From Chloroflexota bacterium (GTDB lineage: Bacteria > Chloroflexota > Limnocylindria > Limnocylindrales > CSP1-4), in contig JAJYMP010000473.1 in NCBI GenBank assembly GCA_021786915.1, forward strand, positions 1 to 8,965: a stretch of 8,965 bases of DNA, in the 5' to 3' direction. The notes beneath the pieces were generated by a model that was not told the origin of the DNA, did no database searches, and saw only the letters and a program-made list of their open reading frames with translations. This document shows, piece after piece, positions 1-4,543 of the stretch. Each line of letters opens with the position of its first letter. Position 1 is the stretch's first letter. Made by a program: the position numbers and the translations under genes.

Positions 1-450
1 GCGGAGCGGTTGACGCCCCGACAGGTCGAGCGCCCCGAGGGTGTTGCCGTGGTAGCTGCTCCACCTCGAGAACACGACCGTGCGGTCGGCCTCGCCCCGG
101 GCGACCTGCGTCGCCCGCGCCAGCTTGAGCGCGGTCTCGATGGCCTCGGAGCCGCCGCTCACCGGGTAGATCGCGGGCTCGTCCATCGGCAGCCGGTCAC
201 CGACGGCGGCGGCGTACCGCTCGAGGGCCTCGCTGGTGAACGCCGAGCCGTGCGCGTACGAGATCCGCATCGCCTGCCCGGCCATCACCTCGACGACCTC
301 GCGCCGGCCGTGGCCGATCCCGACGACGATCGCGCCGCCGGCCGCGTCGAGGTACTCGCGGCCCTCCGCGTCGACGATCGTCGAGCCGTGGCCCGACGCG
401 GCCGCGGGCGGGTTGGGCGAGGAGGCGCGGGAGAAGACGCGGCCGCTCAT
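1..450 (-). CDS. Class-III PLP-dependent aminotransferase (N-terminal 150 residues, cut by window edge)
   Basis: The reading frame starts at ATG 448-450 and runs off the left edge without a stop. The translation opens with a short leader and then the typical class-III (omega-aminotransferase/GabT-like) layout: HGSTIVDAEGREYLDAAGG at about residues 21-39, GIGH at 44-47, and VSGGSEAIETALKLAR at 97-112, the loop that binds the PLP phosphate. SRWSSYHGNTLGALDLSG at 128-145 contains the YHG motif near the cofactor ring. The catalytic lysine lies in the missing part. Class-III enzymes move an amino group from a terminal amine or amino acid to a 2-oxoacid in the cytoplasm; the substrate cannot be told from this half. 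The start is the only ATG before the conserved block, but the ribosome site upstream is weak. It is read in the same direction as the sulfur operon but is separated from it by 270 bases, so it is probably an independent unit. Confidence 0.9.
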   Translation of the reverse strand, partial: MSGRVFSRASSPNPPAAASGHGSTIVDAEGREYLDAAGGAIVVGIGHGRREVVEVMAGQAMRISYAHGSAFTSEALERYAAAVGDRLPMDEPAIYPVSGGSEAIETALKLARATQVARGEADRTVVFSRWSSYHGNTLGALDLSGRQPLR

Positions 451-494
451 CGGGTGCCCAGGCGGCGCGGGCGGTTGGATGCGTTCACCGCTCG

Positions 495-500
495 ATTGTA
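495..500 (-). promoter_or_regulatory. Possible -10 element of the aminotransferase promoter
   Basis: On the minus strand this reads TACAAT, one base from the TATAAT consensus, 44 bases before the aminotransferase ATG. It is one of few AT-rich hexamers in this GC-rich gap. No convincing -35 hexamer is seen 17 bases upstream, so the call is tentative. Confidence 0.3.
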
Positions 501-524
501 GGCGGCGGCCCCGGCTCCGAAGCT

Positions 525-554
525 GCCCGACCCGTCGACGCTCGACGGGCGGGC
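525..554. repeat. Strong hairpin in the gap between aminotransferase and sulfur operon
   Basis: CCCGTCGA (531-538) pairs perfectly with TCGACGGG (542-549) around a three-base loop. Skipping the A at 530, the stem extends by GCCCG (525-529) against CGGGC (550-554), giving 13 pairs. There is no T-run on either side, so it is not a classical intrinsic terminator; it could be a Rho-linked or mRNA-stabilising structure. Confidence 0.5.
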
Positions 555-610
555 CGGGCCGGGCCGCTGCCACTCACCGGGGTGTTGACGCGCGGGTCGG
601 CGAGCATGAG

Positions 611-667
611 CCGGGGAAACGACCCCGGGTCAGCCGCCTGATGCACGCTTGCGGGGCGGCGGCTGAC
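611..667 (-). terminator. Two adjacent hairpins, possible transcription end of the sulfur operon
   Basis: The first stem is CCGGGG (611-616) with CCCCGG (623-628) around six bases. Directly next to it, GTCAGCCGCC (629-638) pairs perfectly with GGCGGCTGAC (658-667) around 19 bases. They lie 54 to 110 bases past the flavoprotein stop, where an operon end is expected. Neither is followed by a T-run, so terminator function is inferred from position and stem strength only. Confidence 0.4.
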
Positions 668-685
668 ACCGGTTCGAGTTGGGAA

Positions 686-701
686 GGTCGCAGACGCGAC
701 C
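686..701 (-). terminator. Hairpin just after the flavoprotein stop codon, weak terminator candidate
   Basis: GGTCGC (686-691) pairs with GCGACC (696-701) around a four-base loop. In the direction of the sulfur operon the stem is followed by TTCCCAACT, a poor T-tract. It begins 19 bases after the stop at 721-723. Confidence 0.35.
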
Positions 702-720
702 GGGGCAGCAGACGGGACGA

Positions 721-1920
721 CTACACGCGCCCGCGGGGCACCGTCCGCCAGTAGGTCTTGTTGAACATGATCTTGCCGATGTGCCAGAGCGCGCTCGGCT
801 TGGGCGGCTTCGGCGGGTGGTTGTAGTCGAACTGCAGGAGCGTGCCCTTGCCGTCGCCCACCTCGAAGAAGCACATCACCTTGCCGACGTAGGTGGCCTC
901 CTTGCCCTCGGGCACACGACCCTGCACGGCCGCAGCGACGCGCTCCGCGACCACGGGCGCCTCGAAGTGCGCGGTCGAGCCCGCCTTCGAGAGCGGCAGG
1001 TCCGTGGTGTCGCCCAGTGCGTACACGTTCGGGTAGCGCGGGACGTCCTCGTCGGCGGCGCCCGGTGCCGGCTTTGCGACAGTCTTGACCTGGAGCGTGG
1101 CCCGGTCGGTGGGCAGCCAGCCCGACTTGGGCGCGAGGCCCGAGTCGATCAGCACCTGCGCGCCCTTGTGCGGCGGCACGCAGATCAGCAGGTCGTACGG
1201 GTGCTCCTCGAACGCATCGGTGATGACCACCTTGCGCTCGGCGTCGATCTCGGACACACCGGCGAGGAGCTCGAGCCTGATGCCCTTCTCCTCGAAGATC
1301 GGCGTGGCCATGTCGGAGACGCTCTCGATGGTGAACGCGCGGTTGATCGGCGAGAGGAATGTCAGCTCGGTCTTGTCGCGCAGCCCGCGCTGGCGCAGCT
1401 CGGACTCGATCAGGAACGCCACCTCGAGCGGTGCCGGCGGGCACTTGTACGGGATGCCCGCGATGCCGATGACGATCTTGCCGCCGGTGAAGGCGTCGAG
1501 GGCCTTGCGGAGCCTGGCGGCCGCCTCGGCCGTGTAGAAGTGGTGCGCCTCGGCCTCGAAGTTCGCCATGTCCTCGGGCAGGATCCGCGAGCCGGTGGCG
1601 ATGACGAGCTGGTCAAACGCCATCGTGGCGCCCGAGCCCAGGTTCACGGTCCCGCCAGCGGCATCGATGGCCGTGACGCGGTCGACGACCAGCTCCACGT
1701 TTCCGTCGAGGAGCGACTTCTCGGGCTTGACCAGCGACTCTGGCTTCTGGTGGCCCATGGCGATGTACATGTAGCCCGGCTGGTAGGCGTGGCTGCCCGT
1801 GGCGTCCACGACCGTGACCCTGGCCTGGCCGGCCGAGATCTCGCGCTTGAGCTTGCGGGCGATCAGGTTGGCGACGAGGGTCCCGCCAACCCCGCCACCG
1901 AGGACGACGACGCGCTTCAT
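721..1920 (-). CDS. sqr: Sulfide:quinone oxidoreductase-like FAD-dependent oxidoreductase
   Basis: This 399-residue protein is a two-dinucleotide-binding-domain flavoprotein of the SQR/flavocytochrome c sulfide dehydrogenase group. The N-terminal GGGVGG (8-13) is the FAD-binding glycine loop, VIATGSR (106-112) is the ATG motif, and YALGDTTDLP (300-309) is the second FAD motif. Two cysteines sit where SQRs keep their redox pair: C160 in YKCPPAPLEV and C350 in KVMCFFEVGDG. The third cysteine of type-I SQRs, expected near 128, is absent (HHFYT instead); C247 is extra. The C-terminal segment HPPKPPKPSALWHIGKIMF with the following aromatic residues looks like the amphipathic anchor by which SQRs sit on the membrane. 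SQRs oxidise sulfide to polysulfide or sulfane sulfur and reduce quinone. Last gene of the operon; its ATG follows the previous stop by six bases, suggesting coupled translation. A related disulfide- or polysulfide-acting enzyme remains possible. Confidence 0.8.
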   Translation of the reverse strand: MKRVVVLGGGVGGTLVANLIARKLKREISAGQARVTVVDATGSHAYQPGYMYIAMGHQKPESLVKPEKSLLDGNVELVVDRVTAIDAAGGTVNLGSGATMAFDQLVIATGSRILPEDMANFEAEAHHFYTAEAAARLRKALDAFTGGKIVIGIAGIPYKCPPAPLEVAFLIESELRQRGLRDKTELTFLSPINRAFTIESVSDMATPIFEEKGIRLELLAGVSEIDAERKVVITDAFEEHPYDLLICVPPHKGAQVLIDSGLAPKSGWLPTDRATLQVKTVAKPAPGAADEDVPRYPNVYALGDTTDLPLSKAGSTAHFEAPVVAERVAAAVQGRVPEGKEATYVGKVMCFFEVGDGKGTLLQFDYNHPPKPPKPSALWHIGKIMFNKTYWRTVPRGRV

Positions 1921-1926
1921 CGGAGG

Positions 1927-2193
1927 CTACCGGACCTTCTGGACGACGATCTCGTCGTAGCCGTCGCTGGTGAACACGCCGATGAGGGTGTGGCCGGCCT
2001 TGCCGACCCACTTGGGGATGTCGGCCTTGCTGCCCTTGTCGGTCGACAGGACGGCCAGGACGTCGCCGACCTCGGCCTCCTTCATGCCCCGGATGAGCTC
2101 CATCAGGGGGCCTGGGCAGAAGCTGCCGCGTGCGTCGATGGTGGTGGTGATGGCGGGGGTGCTGGCGGGGGTGCTGGCGGGTTCGAGGGTCAT
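1927..2193 (-). CDS. TusA/SirA-like sulfur carrier, CPGP variant
   Basis: This 88-residue protein has the TusA fold signature: [15 protein letters not shown] with the persulfide-carrying cysteine at C26, then an amphipathic helix and [16 protein letters not shown], the usual strand-helix segment. TusA proteins hold sulfur as a cysteine persulfide and pass it to partners in the cytoplasm. The classical motif is CPxP with CPMP; here it is CPGP, so it is a separate subtype from the other TusA in this operon. Residues 5-13 form a short ASTP repeat made by a 12-base DNA repeat, an N-terminal extension ahead of the fold. The chosen ATG (2191-2193) is preceded by GGAAAGGA. It sits between the DsrE3A-type gene (88-base gap containing a hairpin) and the flavoprotein (6-base gap), which suggests that it takes sulfur from, or hands it to, these neighbours. 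Confidence 0.82.
   Translation of the reverse strand: MTLEPASTPASTPAITTTIDARGSFCPGPLMELIRGMKEAEVGDVLAVLSTDKGSKADIPKWVGKAGHTLIGVFTSDGYDEIVVQKVR
2151..2181. repeat. 12-base tandem repeat inside the CPGP TusA gene
   Basis: The unit TGGCGGGGGTGC occurs twice in full (2151-2162, 2163-2174) and once in part (2175-2181). On the coding strand it gives the ASTP-ASTP-A extension before the TusA fold. The array keeps frame because the unit is 12 bases, so copy number could vary without breaking the protein. Confidence 0.75.
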
Positions 2194-2226
2194 CTCCGGA
2201 TCCTTTCCACGGGCACGGCCGGGCGA

Positions 2227-2253
2227 GGGCGCGGGTGGAAGGGTCCCGCGCCC
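2227..2253 (-). promoter_or_regulatory. Intra-operon hairpin between dsrE3A-type and CPGP tusA-like genes
   Basis: GGGCGCGGG (2227-2235) pairs perfectly with CCCGCGCCC (2245-2253) around a nine-base loop, in the largest gap (88 bases) of the operon. No T-run follows. It could stabilise, process or attenuate the message so that the upstream sulfur carriers and the downstream tusA-sqr pair are made in different amounts. Confidence 0.45.
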
Positions 2254-2281
2254 CAGCGGCCGAAGGGAGGTTCTGGCTGGC

Positions 2282-2827
2282 CTAGATGAAGATCGGCGAG
2301 GCGCCCTCGGCGACGTAGGAGAGGTAGGTGGCCGCCCCAACCGGCTCGCCCATCCCCTCGATCAGGTCGTCGCGGGTCAGGCCGAACATGTCCATCGTCA
2401 TCTGGCACGGGACGAACTCGACGCCCATCATCTGCGCGACCTCGAGCAGCTCCGCGGGCGACGAGACGCCGTACTGCTTGGCCAACTTGAACATCATCCA
2501 CGGGCCCATGCCCAGGAAGTTCATCTTGGACAGCTTGCGGTGCTTGATGCCCGGGCGGGACATCATGGCCAGCATCTTCTGCATCCAGTTCTGGCCGGTG
2601 ATGCGCTTGCCGCTCTTGACGAAGGTCTGGAGGCCCCAGAAGGTGACGAACACCTTGGTGGGCAGGCCCATCGACGCGGAAGTCGAGGCCAGGATCATCG
2701 CGGCCCAGGTCTTCTCGAGCTCGCCGCTATAGCAGATGATCGCGATGCCCTGCTGGGTCGGCGGCTCGGCCTCCGCGAGTGCGGGAGCGGGCTCGGCGAC
2801 AACAACAGGTGCTTCGGCGACAGTCAT
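2282..2827 (-). CDS. DsrE/DsrF/DrsH-like sulfurtransferase, DsrE3A type
   Basis: A 181-residue protein with the core of the DsrE/F/DrsH-like family: the first strand [20 protein letters not shown] (28-47), a segment [13 protein letters not shown] (59-71), a long middle insert rich in Met, and the conserved cysteine motif [14 protein letters not shown] with C141. The length, the FWGLQ segment and the CQMTMD motif match DsrE3A proteins, which in archaeal and bacterial sulfur oxidisers bind thiosulfate or persulfide sulfur and exchange it with TusA. A second cysteine, C32, lies in the first strand. Residues 1-26 are an Ala/Glu/Pro-rich tail ahead of the fold; no better downstream start exists, and the ATG has GGGGAAG upstream. 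The tusA gene ends 11 bases before it, the classical tusA-dsrE3A pairing. Probably cytoplasmic; the Met-rich segments may touch the membrane, but no clear transmembrane helix is seen. Confidence 0.82.
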   Translation of the reverse strand: MTVAEAPVVVAEPAPALAEAEPPTQQGIAIICYSGELEKTWAAMILASTSASMGLPTKVFVTFWGLQTFVKSGKRITGQNWMQKMLAMMSRPGIKHRKLSKMNFLGMGPWMMFKLAKQYGVSSPAELLEVAQMMGVEFVPCQMTMDMFGLTRDDLIEGMGEPVGAATYLSYVAEGASPIFI

Positions 2828-2838
2828 GGGTGCTTCCC

Positions 2839-3063
2839 CTACTTCTTGCGGAGGACGAAGCGGAACACGCCGCCGTCCGTGGTCTGCTCGACGAGTTCAT
2901 TGCCCGTGGTCTTGGACCAGGCGGCGAAGTCCTTGACGGACCCCGCGTCGGTGGCCAAGACCTCGACGGTCTGTCCCGATGCCATGGACTTGACCGCCTG
3001 CGCGGTCTTCACGATCGGCATCGGGCAGTTCAAGCCCTTCGCATCGACGACTACGTTCGCCAT
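2839..3063 (-). CDS. tusA: TusA sulfur carrier protein, classical CPMP type
   Basis: This 74-residue protein is full length for the TusA family. VVVDAKGLNCPMPIVKTAQAV at the N-terminus carries the CPxP motif with the sulfur-binding cysteine C13; VEVLATDAGSVKDFAAWSK (33-51) is the second family segment, and the C-terminal strand GGVFRFVLRKK closes the domain. TusA accepts sulfane sulfur as a persulfide and delivers it to DsrE-type or other acceptors. The ATG is preceded by GGAAGGAG at good spacing, which fixes the start. It lies between two DsrE-family genes, in an order typical of dissimilatory sulfur-transfer clusters rather than of the tRNA-thiolation pathway, for which tusBCD partners would be expected. 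Confidence 0.9.
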   Translation of the reverse strand: MANVVVDAKGLNCPMPIVKTAQAVKSMASGQTVEVLATDAGSVKDFAAWSKTTGNELVEQTTDGGVFRFVLRKK

Positions 3064-3105
3064 TCGGCTGCTCCTTCCCGCGGCACCTGCGGCCGCGCGG
3101 TGTCC

Positions 3106-3519
3106 CTAGATGAAGACGATCTGGCCCTCGCCGGCATTGAGGTAGAAGGCGGTCACGCCCTCCACGCCGTCCACGATCGGGTCGAGGTCGGACTCCTCGA
3201 GCCGGAGGATGTCCATCGAGCGCGAGCACGCCTGGATGTCGACGTCGCCCAGCTCCTTGGCCTGGCGCAAGGTCTCGGCCCAGCTCGCCTGGCCCGCCTT
3301 GGCGAGCGCGTCGACGGCAGCCCGGCCCTCGTCGCCCGCCTCGGGCGCCAGACCGTGGTCACCGTTGATCTTGGCCTTGGTGAACGCGTCGAGCGCCCAG
3401 TACTGCAGGAAGAGGTGCACGGGCCTGCCGAGCGCGGCGGCGCCGGCGGCGAGCACCGCGACGGCCTGCAGCTTGTCGTCGGTGCCCGAGAAGACCACGA
3501 GGTTGAGGCTCTCGTCCAC
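3106..3519 (-). CDS. Small DsrE-family protein, probable sulfur relay subunit
   Basis: A 137-residue protein with the DsrE fold pattern: first strand LNLVVFSGTDDKLQAVAVLA (5-24), second strand PVHLFLQYWALDAF (33-46), a variable middle region, and DIQACSRSMDIL (94-105) with the single cysteine C98 at the place of the persulfide-carrying cysteine. The last strand ends in GEGQIVFI, close to the SPIFI end of the larger DsrE protein in the same operon. The start is GTG at 3517-3519 with AAAGGGA upstream; no ATG lies near the fold boundary. The sequence is shorter than DsrE3A and lacks its Met-rich insert, so the two are distinct subtypes rather than a recent duplication. It is the first gene after the regulator, 20 bases downstream. 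Confidence 0.78.
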   Translation of the reverse strand: MDESLNLVVFSGTDDKLQAVAVLAAGAAALGRPVHLFLQYWALDAFTKAKINGDHGLAPEAGDEGRAAVDALAKAGQASWAETLRQAKELGDVDIQACSRSMDILRLEESDLDPIVDGVEGVTAFYLNAGEGQIVFI

Positions 3520-3539
3520 TGGTTCCCTTTCGTTGTTCG

Positions 3540-3902
3540 CTACTGGGTCTCGACGAGCTCGGCGTGCGTCGTGTCGATGGTGGACAGGCGGCCAAGGCGG
3601 GTCAGGCGGCGCTGGAGGACGTTGCGCATCACCCCGCAGGCCACGACCACGTCGGGGTCAGTGAGGCTGTACCGGACCTCGCGGCCATCCCGCTCGGCAT
3701 CCACAAGGCCCACCGAGCGGAGCACGGCGAGGTGCTGCGAGATGTTGGGCTGGGGGGCGCCCAGGTCCTCCGCGATACGGCGGACCTCGCACGGCCCCTG
3801 CGCCAGGCGATGGATGATCTCCAGCCGCCGTGGGCTCGCCAAGGTCTTGAGGATCTCGGCCTGCAGCATCGTGATCTCGTCCATGTCCGCAAGCATCGAC
3901 AT
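3540..3902 (-). CDS. ArsR/SmtB-family transcriptional regulator, candidate persulfide or redox sensor
   Basis: A winged-helix repressor of 120 residues if read from the first ATG. LKTLASPRRLEIIHRLAQ (18-35) is the helix leading to the HTH, IAEDLGAPQPNISQHLAVLR (43-62) is the recognition HTH, and VGLVDAERDGREVRYSL (64-80) is the beta-wing. Only two cysteines are present: C38 just before the HTH and C89 in the C-terminal helix (VVACGVMR). A two-cysteine arrangement of this kind is found in the sulfide- and persulfide-sensing branch of the family (SqrR, BigR, sHdrR), although the exact positions differ; metal-site motifs such as CVC are missing. Three in-frame ATGs compete (3900-3902, 3894-3896, 3882-3884). 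The first is inside an AT-rich palindrome and has no ribosome site, so the second (leaderless) or third may be used. First gene of the sulfur operon, hence probably its autoregulated repressor. Confidence 0.88.
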   Translation of the reverse strand: MSMLADMDEITMLQAEILKTLASPRRLEIIHRLAQGPCEVRRIAEDLGAPQPNISQHLAVLRSVGLVDAERDGREVRYSLTDPDVVVACGVMRNVLQRRLTRLGRLSTIDTTHAELVETQ

Positions 3903-3918
3903 ATTCGAAGATGCGCAT
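3901..3918 (-). promoter_or_regulatory. AT-rich palindrome and -10-like box at the start of the regulator gene
   Basis: ATATTCGAAGAT (3901-3912) is a near-perfect dyad with one mismatched pair, followed directly by the perfect palindrome ATGCGCAT (3911-3918). On the minus strand 3901-3906 reads GAATAT, a plausible -10 box, with a weak GATCGG 17 bases upstream. A TSS about seven bases on would fall on the second ATG, giving a leaderless message. An ArsR-type repressor bound here would cover the promoter. This is an island of AT in GC-rich DNA. Confidence 0.45.
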
Positions 3919-4163
3919 GAGTGCCGATCGTCACCGCTTGCCGGGACTTTGGGAGGACGACGCGGGCCGTCCGGCCGGGGCCACTCGTCGTGGGCGCCCG
4001 GACCCTGGCCAGCCGAGGTGGCGCCCGGAGATGCAGTAGGTCAGCCGCGTCCCCTCGAGGATGATCTTCGGCGTCAGCCTGGCCATGTGTGCCGAGCATC
4101 GCCATGGGGCGGCCCCCCGGACCGCCGCCCGTGCGTCCCCGCCCCCCTCGGAACGGGGTTGGG

Positions 4164-4192
4164 ACCTCGGGCGAAACGGCCCACCCCGAGGT
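4164..4192 (+). promoter_or_regulatory. Inverted repeat upstream of korD
   Basis: ACCTCGGG (4164-4171) pairs with CCCGAGGT (4185-4192) across 13 bases, 62 bases before korD. The dyad could be an operator or a hairpin in the leader of the korDABC message. No T-run follows and no known motif is recognised. Confidence 0.4.
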
Positions 4193-4241
4193 GCATCTTG
4201 GCCCTGTCTGCTAGTCCAAACCGGGGACATGCTCGCAAGCC

Positions 4242-4247
4242 GGAGGT
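4242..4247 (+). promoter_or_regulatory. Ribosome binding site of korD
   Basis: GGAGGT lies seven bases before the ATG at 4255-4257. It decides between this start and the next in-frame ATG two codons on (4261-4263), for which the spacing would be too long. Confidence 0.7.
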
Positions 4248-4254
4248 GCCATTG

Positions 4255-4539
4255 ATGGCCATGCACGCACCGCTCGCCGACACCCCACTGAGCCGTCCCG
4301 CGAGCGGCCACCCGACGTTTCGTCCTGTTCTCGTCGCCAGCGAGCGATGCAAGGGCTGCGGCCTGTGCATCGACGCGTGCGCCCCGAATGCGCTCGCGCT
4401 GGACGCCGTCCATGTGAACGCGATGGGGCACCACCCAGTCGTCCTGACGGACCCCGACGCCTGCACCAGTTGCGCGAAGTGCGCGCGCATGTGCCCCGAC
4501 GCCGCCCTGTCGATCTTCGCACGACCTCGCGGAGCATGA
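4255..4539 (+). CDS. korD: 2-oxoacid:ferredoxin oxidoreductase delta subunit, two-[4Fe-4S] ferredoxin
   Basis: A 94-residue protein with two full bacterial ferredoxin motifs: CKGCGLCIDAC (C32, C35, C38, C42, then P44) and CTSCAKCARMC (C70, C73, C76, C80, then P81). Each binds one [4Fe-4S] cluster, with the fourth cysteine crossing to the other cluster. The spacing between the motifs and the start of the operon match the delta subunit of four-subunit KOR/VOR enzymes, which passes electrons from the TPP site to external ferredoxin. The first 25 residues are a loose leader without signal-peptide features, so the protein is cytoplasmic. It is followed by korA after four bases. A free ferredoxin would be the alternative, but the neighbours make the subunit role much likelier. 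Confidence 0.9.
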   Translation: MAMHAPLADTPLSRPASGHPTFRPVLVASERCKGCGLCIDACAPNALALDAVHVNAMGHHPVVLTDPDACTSCAKCARMCPDAALSIFARPRGA

Positions 4540-4543
4540 CCCG

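Larger units (their letters stand above)
3919..4254. other. Divergent control region between sulfur operon and kor operon
   Basis: No gene is seen in this stretch; frames through it are shadows without recognisable folds or ribosome sites. It should hold the promoters of both divergent operons. Visible structure: the palindrome at the left end, a GGGCGCC/GGCGCCC inverted pair (3992-3998, 4020-4026), the 8-base inverted repeat at 4164-4192, and the korD ribosome site. No convincing -35/-10 pair was found for korD; GGAAC at 4150-4154 resembles an ECF-sigma -35 but lacks a matching -10. Confidence 0.6.

Noticed and set aside
660..690. tRNA-like GGTTCGAGTT block
   Set aside because: It resembles a T-loop, but the flanking bases do not form a five-pair T-stem, and no acceptor or anticodon arm can be built around it.
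679..2289. Long plus-strand open frame of 536 codons opposite the flavoprotein and CPGP TusA genes
   Set aside because: It is rich in Arg, Asp, Leu and Val with no recognisable domain, and it lies antisense to two genes with clear family motifs. GC-rich codon bias creates such open shadow frames.
3945..3960. GGGACTTTGGG as a DosR/DevR-type box
   Set aside because: Only one half-site agrees with the known palindrome; the second half is missing.
2779..4539. Plus-strand frame of 586 codons that merges into the korD frame
   Set aside because: Only the last 94 residues are a real ferredoxin subunit, and GGAGGT fixes its start at 4255. The upstream part is antisense to the sulfur genes and has no family features.
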